A stretch of DNA of 64,000 nucleotides from Thamnidium elegans (lineage: Eukaryota; Mucoromycota; Mucoromycetes; Mucorales; Mucoraceae), in assembly GCA_025201345.1 (NCBI GenBank), contig JAIXMG010000020.1, positions 1 through 64,000 on the forward strand, read 5' to 3'. Every line of letters starts with the position of its first letter. Positions within the stretch are counted from its first letter, which is position 1. Positions 46,744 through 59,050 of the stretch are shown one piece after another. A program made the position numbers and the translations under genes. The notes under the pieces are model-generated. The model did no database searches. It saw only the letters and a list, made by a program, of their open reading frames with translations, and was not told the DNA's origin.

Positions 46744-48494
46744 TTAGATGTCCAAAAGAAGTCTTCTGGGGTCTTCAACAAGTTCCTTGATTCTAACCAA
46801 GAAAGTAACGGCTTCACGACCATCAACAAGTCTGTGATCATAAGTAAGAGCAACGTACATCATAGGACGGATTTCAACCTATTTTTTTTAAAAAAAATTA
46901 GAAAATAATTCCTTTTTTTACACACACACACATTTATATATATTTTTTTACCTTTCCGTTGACAGCAATAGGTCTTTCCTTAATAGAGTGCATACCCAAG
47001 ATGGCAGTTTGAGGTAAGTTAATGATAGGTGTACCCATCAAAGAACCAAAGACACCACCGTTAGAAATAGTGAAAGTTCCACCAGCCATATCTTCAATAG
47101 TGATCTTGTTATCACGAGCCTTTTTTTTCGTTTTTTTGTTTTAGCAAAATATAATCACGTTTTTTTTTTTTTTACACATCATTAGTCATAATAAATACCT
47201 TTTTACCAAGTTCAGCAATAGTTTTTTCAACATCAATAAGACCCATATCTTCAACGTTACGGAGGACAGGTGTAACTAAACCCTTGGGAGTAGAAACAGC
47301 AACACTCATATCAACAAAGTCATGGTAGACGATTTCGTTACCGTCAATGGAAGCATTGACAGCAGGAATTTCTTCAAGGGCGGTAGCAGCGGCCTTAACA
47401 AAAGCAGACATGAAACCGAACTTGACACCGTGCTTCTTAACAACAGCATCCTTATATTCGGAACGAAGGTTCATCAAGTTAGTCATATCGATTTCGTTAA
47501 ATGTGGTTAATGCAGCAGCAGTTTCTTGAGATTGCTTAAGACGTTCAGCGATTCTAAGACGCATACGGTTCATCTTGACACGACTTTCACTACGACTACC
47601 ATAAGCCTTTTCTTGTTGTGGTTCAGAAGAGGAAGTGGTAGTTTTTGTTGGTTCAACCTTCTTGGGTTCTTCCTTCTTTACTTGTTCTTTCTTGGGTTCT
47701 TCCTTCTTTTCCTCAACAGGTTTTGATTCTTCCTTTACTTCTTCTTTCTTTGCAGCAGGAGCAGAACCTATATTTTTTTTTTAAAAAAAAAAAACATTTA
47801 AGGTTATTATTATTTTTTTATTTTTTTATATTATATTTTTCTCACGAACCTTCTTTAGGAGCATCACCAAGTTCTAACTTGAAGAAATCGGCACCAACAG
47901 AGACGTTATCTTCTTCTTGAGCGTATACTTCAACAATGGTACCTGAAGCAGGGGAGTTGACTGTAACATCAATTTTATCGGTTTCAATAGTAGCAATTTC
48001 TTCATCTTGTTGAACAAAATCACCAACCTCTACATTACCCAATTTGTTAATGCGTGGTTCTCTCTCACATACTCTCTCATTTTAAAAATATCACACTTAC
48101 GTTTAACCCATTGTTTAAGAGTACCTTCAGAGATAGATTCAGCCATTTGAGGGACCTTGACAACCTTGTCAGCTAATAGTAATATATTTTGTTAACACAC
48201 ATTATACATACACGCATATTTAATATATACTTTACCATAAGTTCTAATTTGGTTCATGAAAGCACCTTTTTGGAGCTTATTGGATTGTCTACATAATACA
48301 AAAAATATTAACAACATTTCCCCTTTTAAACTTCTAAACTTTTCTTTTTACCTTAAACGGTCAGAGCCAATGGTATATAAAGCAGCAGGAGCTTGAACAT
48401 GTAAGTTTCTAACGTGAGAGATGTTGCGTAATGCAGCAGTTGAAGAGAGACGAGAAACTCTAAGTGCGAGAGGTGATACACGAGAAAATTGCAT
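46744..48494 (-). CDS. KGD2: Dihydrolipoamide succinyltransferase, E2 of 2-oxoglutarate dehydrogenase
   Basis: TCA-cycle E2o subunit in the mitochondrial matrix. Seven exons (48494-48352, 48288-48236, 48172-48101, 48029-47850, 47767-47199, 47119-46952, 46878-46744) give 439 aa. The N-terminus is a basic Ser/Arg-rich targeting leader ([18 protein letters not shown]). The lipoyl domain carries Lys108 in ETDKIDV. A Lys/Glu/Pro-rich linker follows with no obvious peripheral-subunit-binding domain, as is usual for E2o. The catalytic domain ends with [11 protein letters not shown] (His410, Asp414). The intron before exon 4 was placed so that [12 protein letters not shown] stays continuous. Several acceptors here are preceded by a T-run/A-run junction. 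Confidence 0.95.
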
Positions 48495-49726
48495 TTTTAA
48501 TATAAATTAAGGGTAATGAAGAAAAAAAAAGAGTGGGGAAAGAAGAAACAAAAAACAAAAAAAGTTAAATAGTGGGGAAAAATAAATAAATTTTTTTTCT
48601 AGGCCTTATTAAGCCGGGTAACGGCGGAAGAGGAAATTTAAACTCGGGATATTATTTTAACGCGTTTAAAAACAAGGTTTTTTTTTTAGGTGTTTTTAAA
48701 CAAAATAGAATAAAATTCAATTTAATATTTTACAGCATCAAAAAAAGAATCAGAAAGTTTTGTTTTAGTTTATAAGTTGTTTTAAAGGTCTTTTTTTTTA
48801 TTATTAGTAAGTTTGTATTATATATTTCATTTAAACCTCCTCCCCCCTTGTCTGAAAAAAAAACAATAAAGAAATAAGAGAAAGGGTAAAGGAGGAAAAC
48901 GACGGGCGGAACTTTATGAGGATCCGGCTGGACCCGTTTTAGACTATTATAAAAATAAAAGAAATGTGGGGAAAGTGTGTCACAATGCTTCCTCCTTCTT
49001 TTTTAATACTTTTCACAAAAAGACCAAAATAGTCTCTCTCTCTAAAAATTGCATTCTTTTGGGGTAATCGTATATCCGCATAATAAAACAATATGAACCT
49101 CTTCTTGTTTTTAATGCAAAAAAAAAAAAAAACTATTGGTTTAGCTAACCTTGTACGACAATTACAACGTTAACTTAACACTATTACCCTATACACATTA
49201 GTAGTGCTTGCCAAACTACTCAATAATAGTTATAGACCTTATTTGTTGTTGTTATTGTTGAAAAGCCAACTGTCATGGTAACCGAATGGTAACCACATCT
49301 GGGTCTCACCGAGATTTTCGGTGTTTTAAGAAACCAATTGGGTTTGAACGTTTTATTAAATAAAAAATATTTTCTTACAGATACTAGTAATATTCTATTC
49401 TTGATTTACTACTTCGTGTAATGGCATAGCGTTTTTCAAATAGCTGTCACAAATGAAATATTTGCTGAAGTCTACTTTTTGAATTCCTTTCGCTCAACGA
49501 AGTAACAATGGAACATTTATTGATACATCGCTTGCCAGCTATTTCATGTGTGAGCATAACACTTTTTTTAGCCAACTATTTTATACTTTTTATCAGCCAT
49601 AAAAAAAATATATATACAAATACACACATATATATATATATTTAAGCACGTGAGTGGACCGATTGATTGAAAAACGCAGATTTTTTTTCTCGTACCTTTT
49701 TTTTTTTTCTCCTTTAAAAAAAAACT
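48495..49726. other. Intergenic region between divergent KGD2 and LRRC40-like genes
   Basis: 1.2 kb, AT-rich with many A and T runs; shared upstream region for both genes. No gene recognised. Confidence 0.45.
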
Positions 49727-52050
49727 ATGGCGAGTAATTCTAGAAAACCCTCTATTCAACCAAGACCTACAAAGGCTTCTATGCTTAGATTGCAAAAGCA
49801 ACAAGCATCTACAGCGAGCGCGGTTCAAACACCAGAACCAGAACCACCCACCAGATCTGTCCCTCGAGCTACTACTAATACTACTACTAGTAGCACGAAA
49901 TCTAACTTGGCACCTTCTGTTGGAGCTACAGATGGTGTCAAAGCCTTTATGGCTCAACAAAGAGCTAGATTAGTAAAGAAACCAAGTGTAACTGAAGAGC
50001 CTGTCAAGAAGAAGACGTTTATGACAGGTGCTCAAAGATACGGTGGAGGTGATGATAAAAAAGAAACAGTAACGCCCAATAGAAGTATTCAAGTGATTAT
50101 CAAACAGGCAAAATCTCAAGGAAAATTAAATATTTCTAGTAGAGGATTGAAATTAATCCCTAAAGAAGTTTTAAATATGTATCATGTTGACCCGAATTCT
50201 ATCGTGGTGGATTTTACTTCGGATGCTGGTGGTTGGTATGATGCTGTAGAGTTGACAAAGTTTGTTGCTGGAGATAATGAAATTACTGAAATGGATTCTA
50301 GAATTGGAGAAGAATTTGGAGCACTTACTCATATTGATGTAAAAAAAAAAGAGAGGCGCTGTGTTATAGATTTTTTATATACTTACTCTTTTTTTTTATA
50401 TATATTAGTTTCGTGATAACAAGTTAGCATCAGTTCCTGATACACTTAAATTATTAAAGAATTTAACTTGTATTCATTTACCTTACAACAAATTTGAAAG
50501 TATTCCTAAAGTTTTATTTCAACTTGATCAGTTAAAGGAACTTGATTTATCACATAATCAATTGAAACAAGTTGTACTTGGTAGCCATTCTATCGAACAA
50601 CTGGATCTTTCACATAACGAAATCAGTCAATTTTCGTTAGATTCCAATATCGATCAAGACTTGAGTTGTATGAGAAAGTTAAACTTGGGTAGTAATCAAA
50701 TTACCGAATTACCTGTTGGTTTAACAAGCTGGTTTAAATTACAAGAATTGATGGTAAATCAGAACAAGTTAAAATTTGTTTTTTCAGCAGGTAAAAAAAC
50801 TAAAAATTATAAAATATTGCGTAAAAACTTTAACATGTATAAAATTAGTGAGTGAAACTGTTTATCCTGCTTTGGTTCGATTAGATGCTAGTAATAACCA
50901 AATGACGAGTATCAATAAAGACACCAGTGTGATTGTATCTATGCCAAAATTAGTAGAATTATCATTACTGAACAATAAGTTTACACAAGATGGATTAACA
51001 GGACTTTACGGTGCGCCCAATATTCAAACACTTGATATTTCTTCCAATCAGCTTGACGATATCCCTGCATCTGTAACAGGTTTAGCTAGCTTAAAACGAC
51101 TAGATGTTAGGGGTAATCATTTACATGCATTACCTTATGAGTTGGGTAAACTGGATCAGTTGAGTACAATTCATTGTGAAGGAAATCCCATGCGTACTTT
51201 TACTTCCATGAGTCAAACTCAGTTAATTTCGTCTTTACGTAGTAGTTATGCTCAACAAGTAGAAGAATCCTCAGTAGAACAAGTAGAAGTGGCAAGTGAA
51301 CAACAAGATACTGAAGAGACTTTGTGTGTTAATTTTACTCAGAAAGTTAATTTAACTATGCGACTTGATTTATCCAAACAGCAATTGAATGAAATTACAA
51401 CTGAATCTATGAAATTTACTCAAGATATACCTGCCATTATTTTATTAAGTATGCTTTATATATGTTTGTATATATATTTGTATAGTATATACTCACCTCC
51501 CCTCTCCCTCCTTTATTTTTTAGATCATAATGAGTTTACTTCATTTCCTATGAAATTAAGTCTTATTTCAGACTTTATTGTTCAATTAAATTTAGAACAT
51601 AACAAAATGACCAGTTTTGATTTTACGTTAGATGGAGTTGTATTTCATTCTATCAAGACTTTAAAATTAAATAATAACCGTATCAAGTCATTACAATCAA
51701 ACGCAACCACAGTTTCGTTTCCCAAGTTGGAAGAATTGACTTTAAGTCATAACGCCTTGACCAGTTTACCCACCAACCTTGCTGCCGTATTACCCTCTCT
51801 CAAGACACTCTCGATTAGTTCTAACAAGTTGGATGATATTACAGAGACAAGTTTTGGACTTCGATTGGAGGTTTTGGATTTAAGTAACAATGATATTGGC
51901 TATTTACCTCCTGGATTATCTAATATTGAAAGCTTAAAGGAGTTGATTGTTTATGGAAACAGGTTTAGAGTACCTCGTCCCGCAGTTGTAGAGCAAGGAA
52001 CTCGTGCTATTTTAGATTTCCTCAAGAGACGTAATACACCTGCAAACTAA
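49727..52050 (+). CDS. Leucine-rich repeat protein, LRRC40-like
   Basis: Four exons (49727-50338, 50409-50790, 50849-51448, 51524-52050) give 706 aa. Residues 1-120 are basic and low complexity. From ~125 to 690 there are about 20 leucine-rich repeats of the short LxxLxLxxNxL type, e.g. LKELDLSHNQL, IQTLDISSNQLDDIP and LEVLDLSNNDIGYLP. The C-terminal cap VPRPAVVEQGTRAILDFLKR is the characteristic ending of LRRC40 proteins. An acidic insert (EESSVEQVEVASEQQDTEE) splits the repeats into two blocks. LRR proteins of this kind are protein-binding scaffolds; a specific role is not known. Confidence 0.88.
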
Positions 52051-52149
52051 ATAGAAGATAAAAAAAAAAAGACATTTATTTGACAAAATAAAATATATTA
52101 TATGACTATATGACAGAGAGATGTATAAACGATTCATGCTTCTTTTTTT

Positions 52150-55100
52150 TTAATGGGGTCCAGCAATAGGACCTGAAAAATGACCATTTAATTCTTTTCG
52201 AACATGTAAATACTCTTCTCCACCAAAACTATTATAATTATAAAAATTAGTTTAAATAAAAATAATCTGTAGTTTTTTTTTTTTTTTTTTTTTTTTTACC
52301 TTTCCCATAAGAATTTTGTCAACATATAATAAAGGTTAGGATTAGCATTATGATGTCTTATTGCATGATTACTATCTGGAAAGAACTGAACTTGGTAATT
52401 ATGAATATTCGCCCTTGTTAATTTATCGACTAATACAGCAGAGTTTTGGAAATGAACTAAAGAAAAGCATTAACTTTTTCGTTTAATATATATAAAACGT
52501 TTTTCTCTAACCATTATCATCGCCAGTTCCGTGTACTAATAAAAAGTTGGGTTCTTCGAAACCAGTCATATTATTTACAGCACTTTGTATATACCCATCA
52601 GGATTTAATTGGGGAGTAAGCATATACCTTTCAGTATAAATGGAATCTATAGAGATGTTAACATATGAAATACATGCGTATAAATTTAGTCATACCATAA
52701 AACCTCCAGTCTGTGACAGGTGCCACAGCTAATCCTGCTGCAAAAATACCACTGTTGGCTTCAATTACTTTGGAGGTCATGTAACCACCATAAGACTAGA
52801 TTATAATTTGAGTAAGATATCATTATTGTATTTTAAATTTCTTACCCAACCCCAAATAGCAATACGTGAAGAGTCTACATACTCAAGAGAAGACCAATGT
52901 CTAAATAAATAATTTAGTTGGTACAAAAAAAAAAACCAGCAAAAAAAAAATGAAACTTACCTTGCAGCATTAATTTGATCTATAGTCTCTAATTCTCCTA
53001 ATCTACCACGAATACCGACCTTGTATTTTCTTCCCTTAAAACCTGTACCTCTACCATCAACCTAAACGAACGAAAAATCAATGTAAATATAATATAAAAA
53101 AATAAAAATAAAAAATACGCTACCGTCACAACAATATAACCCAATTTACTTGCTAAAAAGGTACTCCAAGATAATTCAAATCTATATGAAGCGATTTGAG
53201 AACCAGGACCACCATATACATGAAATAATACAGGATATTTTTTTGAAGCGTCGAAATCAGGTGGTAATACTTCCATGGCGTCCATTTTAATACCACCACT
53301 CATGACAGATACCATTCGTGTACGAGGTAATTCATATTGGTCTAATAAGTCTTTCAGTGCTTGATTGTTTTGTAAGACGGTTTCAAATGTAGCGTCATCT
53401 ACACTTTTAACAACGGTTGAAGGGGTATCGGGGCCTTCATATTGTAATATATAGTATCCATTTTTAGGTGAAAATGTAACTGTATAATAAGCATGAATAG
53501 TGGCATCATCAGGACATGTGAGACAAGTCTTTGTGGTACTTGGTTTGGGTCGACTAAAATCGATTTTATAGAGATGACGTTCTAAATAAGATCTTTCGGT
53601 TGAGACATAATGTACCAGTTGTCTTTCGGTATCAACTACTACAGTACCAGGTACAACTTCCCATTTACCTGATGTTAACCAAGATGGCTTTGAATCTTTT
53701 TCTGTCGCTTTTAAGACGGCTAAATGTAAAAAGCCTTTGCCGTTATCAATAATATCCAAGTACCTTATAGTAGTATCATTTGATTTCGTGTTTGGAATAT
53801 AAACCATAGTTTGACCAGGCTCAATCCAACCTCCATCGTTTGGTTTATAGGTTCTAATGTTTTCAATACTGGTTTGGTTCAGTTGCTTTTCAATTGTCAC
53901 CAGGTTTGTGACCTCAATATCTTGCACACGGTTTGTTTGTTTAAATAAGAGGTGGGTATTTGTTTCTGTTGACCAAATAACATCTGTAATCAATCTATCG
54001 GTATCATCAAACTCAAAGAATGTATCGGATGTTTTTACAGTTGAATTTAAAGTTGAGTTACTTGTGACCATAATAGACGAACCTAATTCTAAGGAATGAA
54101 TATGTAGTGATACTAAGGGATTAGGCGCACCAGCCTAAAATAAATAAATAAAAAAATCGGACAGTAAATATATGTAATGCAAAAATATACATGTTTTTTT
54201 TTTTTACCTTTGGATATTTAATTGTCAGTTCATCAGGATAACTACTATTGGAAGCGGTATAGTATTGTAAATGAAATTCGGGTACCGCGGTTTCGTTAAA
54301 TCGAAGATATGCGAGATGAGTTGAATCAGGGGACCACCATAAAGCATAATTCTTTGCAAATACTTCTTCTTCGTAAACCCAATCAGGTACACCGTTAAAG
54401 ATTGTATCTGAACCATCAAAAGTAATACGTGTATGGTTTTGTAAATCAGTAATAAAAATTTCATTTTTCATAACGTATGCCTTTTAATAAAAAATATGGT
54501 AAGCACATAGAAATAACTTTAATATATTCACTTTATTACCACTTGATGACCTGTAGGACTCCAAACAGCATATGAAATTAAAGGTCGTTTGTCAATTGTT
54601 GAACCATTGTTCAAGGGGAATAATGATTTATCATCTAAATTATATATGTATATATTGGAATGACTAGAATATCTCCATTGCTTTTTTTTTTTTTTGGTGA
54701 ATAGATTATTAGGCACATGTCAGTACGACCGTTATTTTATATATACTTACACTGGTAACATTAGTTTTTAGTAAAAGATATTTAGCATCTTGTGAAATTT
54801 CAAATGAATTAACGTGTAAAAGACCTTGCCCGATTTTCTATTATTAATTTGTTGTTAATGAATAATGTAACATATATATAAAAATAAACTTACAAGATCA
54901 GTTGCTTCGACAAATATTTCACTTTTACCATCTTGTACTGATTCTAACAAGATATCGTTCGTTACAGGGTTTGTATATGTAAAAATGCCATCACGAGGAT
55001 CTATTAATGACTTTCAGAAAATTGTAATATATGTTATACATATAAAAAAAACTTACCATTTTTAACCCACACTAAAGAAGGCCTCTTTGGCATAAATGAA

Positions 55101-55707
55101 GTATTGTACAAATCAGGTAAATCAAAATGAAGTGACTCATTATCTTCAGGATCACTTACTAAGTATACTAATTTAATAAACGTATCATATATATATATTA
55201 TTTTATTTTACCTGGACCCATTTGGCTAAGACCAATTGTCCATATTAACCAAAATAACAAAATAAGGAAAAGAAAGCTCATACATAACCATTTCTTTCCT
55301 CCTTTCTAATTATATAAAATTGACTGGTATGTTTAAAAAAAATATTTATATAAATTCTAAAATATGTATTGGTATTATACCTTCTTTATGCTACCACCAC
55401 CTTCCAGGTCATTGCCTACAAGACTTTGTTCTGCTTCGTCACCGTAATGTTCCTCGTCTTGTTCATAATCGTATTTTACTCCGTTGATAAATGGGTCAGG
55501 TGAGTTCATATATTCGGTGTTATCACTACTTAGACTACTATTGTCGTCGTCTAATGGTATATCTATTATTTTTCGAGCGTCCATTAATGCCATAAAAGAA
55601 TCAAGGTCGACAATGTTAGTCATTTCAGTAGTTTCATAGTTGTCAAGTGTGGTGGTAGGTGAAAAAGTATTTTTTAAACGGGAGAACGGGATAGTTAGAA
55701 ACGACAT
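52150..55707 (-). CDS. Dipeptidyl aminopeptidase, type IV (S9B; Ste13/Dap2-like), with apparent frameshift
   Basis: About a dozen exons between the ATG at 55707 and the stop at 52150. It is a type II membrane serine peptidase that removes X-Pro/X-Ala dipeptides. Order: acidic cytosolic N-terminus (1-109), basic KGGKKW plus one membrane span, beta-propeller region, then the hydrolase domain. The catalytic Ser is in GWSYGG (codons split by an intron at 52797-52842), the Asp in VHGTGDDN and the His in [19 protein letters not shown] is also conserved. Fungal relatives sit in the late Golgi or vacuole membrane. In the exon 55306-55212 the anchor is readable only by dropping one base of an A5 run (T5 on the coding strand) near 55258: frame one gives [15 protein letters not shown], the next gives [15 protein letters not shown]. 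Confidence 0.85.
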
Positions 55708-55994
55708 TACTTTATATACACATATATATAAAAAAGGGTGTGGGGAGGTTTTTATTTTATTTTCCTTTTAATAATAAAATAATAAAGAGAAAGAAAGGAT
55801 TAATTATATTATTACCTTCGTGTGTTGTTAGCCCGACCTTTTTTTAAAAAAAAAAAAAAAAAAAGTAAGAAAAGAGAAAAAAAAAGGTTCACTTTTTATA
55901 ATTTTACTCTATTTAGAAAAAGTGTTTTTATTAGGGAGCAAAAGAGGAGAAAAAGGTCATGTCCCCTTTTATTAACAAAGCCAAATCAAGCAAT

Positions 55995-56759
55995 CTAAAA
56001 AAAAGGGTGCAGCTTCACTTGAATACAACTTGTCATTTTACCATTTCCAGGATTCATTGTAAAAGTTTCTACATCTATATACAAAAATTGTCAATATATT
56101 TTTGTTGTAATTTAAATAATAAACTTTACCGTCATGCGCTGCTATCTTTCTATCGTATAATATCGTCACTATAGAAACGATATCTACAATTGCATTTTCC
56201 ATGCCAACCACGGTTACCGTATCATAACAACCCAAAGACCGATCAATCTAAAAAAAGATTTAATGCAAATTTAAAAATGTAAATTTTTAATATAATTTAC
56301 CCAATCTATGTATCGTTCATAACCATGCTCGAACTTTTTTTCAATGGTTAAACTTTGTCTTCTAGGGTTTGCTGGTTGTATATCTATACGATGAATAGGA
56401 TCAATAGCGGCTTCTATAGCAATAAATGGTGACTCTTGTGTAAATATGTCTTGGTTCGTGGTTGGTGTTACTTTAGCTCGACCCTTTAGTTTTTTTGAAT
56501 GCGAATCTCTTGGCTTATGGTTTGAGGTTGAAGGTTTATGGTTCGTCGTTGTTGTTGCTGGTCGTGAATCTCTTGCTTTATGGTTTGTTGTTGCTGACGC
56601 AGGTTGTGAATCTCTTGGTTTGTTTTGGTTTATGGTGTCATTTGTCTTTGGTCTATTTGGTCTCTTTGGTTGAGACTTTTTTTTAGGGGCGTCCGGTATG
56701 GGTTTAATAGGTTGATCTACAGGTGTTGGTTGGAAATTAGAAGCGAAAGGATTCAACAT
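55995..56759 (-). CDS. Alba-domain nucleic-acid-binding protein with long disordered N-terminus
   Basis: Three exons (56759-56301, 56247-56130, 56074-55995) give 218 aa. Residues 1-115 are low complexity: Pro/Lys-rich, then repeats of NHKxRDS/NHKPS. Residues ~135-218 fit an Alba fold: YDTVTVVGMENAIVDIVSIV followed by a final strand ...SCIQVKLHPFF. Eukaryotic Alba proteins are RNase P/MRP subunits (Rpp20/Rpp25, yeast Pop6/Pop7) or related RNA binders; I favour an Rpp25/Pop6-like role but cannot prove it. The last exon (26 codons) is required to complete the fold. The stop lies within an A-run. Confidence 0.65.
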
Positions 56760-57311
56760 TTTGTGTTTTATGTATGAAAAAAAAGAAAGCTCGAAAAAAA
56801 AATACGCAAAGTGACGTTTTATTTATTTCTTACTGTAAACGAAAAAAGTTTAAATGTATTTAACTTTTTTAAAAACAGTGTTGTATGATAAACTTTGTCA
56901 TTAAACTTTTATTAGTATAGATAAAAACGATATATAAATAAAAAGAGGAGACGTTCGATACTTTAATATCTTAAATGCGTATAAAGTCTTTATTACTGGA
57001 TATATAATTATCCGTTTCTTAAAAAAAGGCTTGGAAAAAAGTTACCAAGACAAATATAAACTTTTTATTTTTGACAGCTTCTTTAAGACCAATAATACCG
57101 GAACAACACAGAGCCTACGACACCATCACATGTATATTTAGCGTCAGCTGGTGTCTCACACGTTTTTTTTTACACAAAAAGCCAAGCAAATTTAATCAAT
57201 TACACGTATCATTGTTAGAACTAAGCCTATCTCCATTTTCTTTTTTCATATAAAAGAAGATCTCCTTCTTACTCACCCCCTTATTTTTTTTTAAAAAAAA
57301 CAGTAATAAAA
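56760..57311. other. Intergenic region between divergent genes
   Basis: 550 bases, AT-rich, with a T10A9 junction near 57283-57301 just before the next ATG. No gene seen. Confidence 0.4.
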
Positions 57312-58504
57312 ATGACTGAATTATCACGAATGATAGAAGAACCTCAACACACGTATAAAAGTAAATATGTATATCGTATAAAAAGTATTATATAAGCTAA
57401 ACATTTTTTTTTTTTTCGCCTTTTAGTTGTTCTTATTGGCGCTTCAAAATTTGGAAAAACACTTTTATTAAACCAATTCGGTAAAGATATTCCTCACAAC
57501 CGATCTGAGACTAGTTTAGGTACCATAACACTTATTACCTATAACCATCTTGATAATGTTACTATTAAAATTCAAATTTGGGACACTGACAATGGTAAAA
57601 ACATATATGAATATACGCGACTACAATTTTTAATCCTTTTTTTTTTCTTAGTTGATAATGAAACCAAAAATCAAAAGTAATAATCCAAAATTTGTTTTTT
57701 CTTTATCAAACTTTAACCTTTTTTTTTTGTAGTTTATTTTATAAGGATGTAATGGGATCAATTGTTATGTATGATACAAAATGTCGTGATAGTTTTGAAT
57801 CTGCAAAGTCTCAATGCATCTCCCTGTTAAATGATAAAAAAGTATCCGTAATTTTGGTTGGGAATGCATATACTTCCACTTCAGTTGTACCTGCATTAGA
57901 AGCAAAAAAATTTGCATGTAAGTATACTTTTTTTTTACGCAAGGTATTTTATTAACATATAGCATGTATGGGTAAATAAAAATAGCAGAACATGGTATTG
58001 AATTTTCGGAATTTGATGTGGAAAAAGAATTGGATATGGTTCATCAATGTTTTCAAAAGCTTATTACAGGTAACAAAGAATAGAAAGAGAGGAGAAATTA
58101 AACTAATATAAAAAAAAACAATGTTAGATATCTATGATCCTTCTATCGATACAAACTTAACCATACCACTTGAGGATCAGACCATGGTCCCAGTTTCCTA
58201 TATCGAATTAATAAAACAAACAATGGAAAAGGAAGCAAAACAAAATCAAGACGTGATGAACGATTTACTAGAACAATTGAAATCTAAACAGACTCAAATA
58301 GAAACATTAAAAGCAATATTAGCAAATAATGATAAAACTGGTGTGGAAAAAGTGGTTCCTTTAAAGTCGGTATTATTACGTGATACAAATGAATTTATTC
58401 CTATTCTTCCTCTACCAGCTAAACCTTTTCATATTGAAGATAGTTTTCCGAAAATCAGTCAAAAACCCAAGAAAGAAGAACCTATCAAATTTTTTAAGCT
58501 GTAA
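57312..58504 (+). CDS. Degenerate Rab-like small GTPase with coiled-coil tail
   Basis: Six exons (57312-57360, 57427-57594, 57652-57676, 57733-57917, 57986-58069, 58128-58504) give 295 aa. Residues 14-30 (YKIVLIGASKFGKTLLLNQF) form a normal P-loop. TSLGTITLITY resembles switch I. The rest of the Rab pattern is recognisable: IQIWDT, FYKDVMGSIVMYDTKCRDSFE, VILVGN. But the G3 DTAGQ is DTDNV, and G4 NKxD is NAYT. The C-terminal 120 residues replace a prenylated tail with a Gln/Lys/Glu-rich helix (QTMEKEAKQNQDVMND) and a basic end; no C-terminal Cys. It probably binds nucleotide weakly or not at all and may act as a scaffold; this is inference. Confidence 0.75.
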
Positions 58505-58876
58505 AAAAAAAAAACGAGTATATTGAACAATAAACTGTACAAAAACTAGTGGATTTTTTATTTTTACATAATATCTAGGTAGGATGATCTTTTTTCGATG
58601 TAGAAGTTAGGTCTATTACCATCTCTTAAAAATAAAGGTAAATTACGTCACTAATGTATGCGTTTCGATTCTAAAAGATTTCAGAGCGCTTGACAGTTTT
58701 CAGCTGCAATAACAATCTTTTTTATGAATATTTCGATAAATGATTCCTACCCGTTAGATTTTTAAACAAAAGGTTTGGTTTTAGGCCAATGACTAGCGTT
58801 CCATGTGATTTTCACGTGATTATTTATGCCTTTTAAACTAGCGGCTTTCTAAAAAATCTTGGTTTTAGGTATTATA
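58505..58876. other. Intergenic region
   Basis: Upstream flank of tRNA-Leu(AAG). AT-rich; no gene. Confidence 0.4.
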
Positions 58877-58959
58877 GGAAAGATGGCCGAGTTGGTCTAA
58901 GGCGTCACGTTAAGGTCGTGATCTCTTCGGAGGCGTGGGTTCAAATCCCACTCTTTTCA
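58877..58959 (+). tRNA. tRNA-Leu (anticodon AAG)
   Basis: 83-nt class II cloverleaf including the A discriminator. Acceptor GGAAAGA pairs with TCTTTTC. D-arm GGCCGAGTTGGTCTAAGGC. Anticodon stem TCACG/CGTGA encloses TTAAGGT with anticodon AAG. Variable arm TCTCTTCGGAGG, T-arm GTGGG-TTCAAAT-CCCAC. No intron. Confidence 0.95.
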
Positions 58960-59050
58960 CTTTTATCTTCTGCTTGAAAAATAGTGTATGTAGCTTGTGT
59001 AATGTTGCAGTACAAGTCGTATAACATTTGTTTCACTTTTTTTTACCATT

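Noticed and set aside
56446..56686. Two plus-strand frames opposite the Alba-domain gene
   Set aside because: They are antisense shadows of its low-complexity N-terminus.
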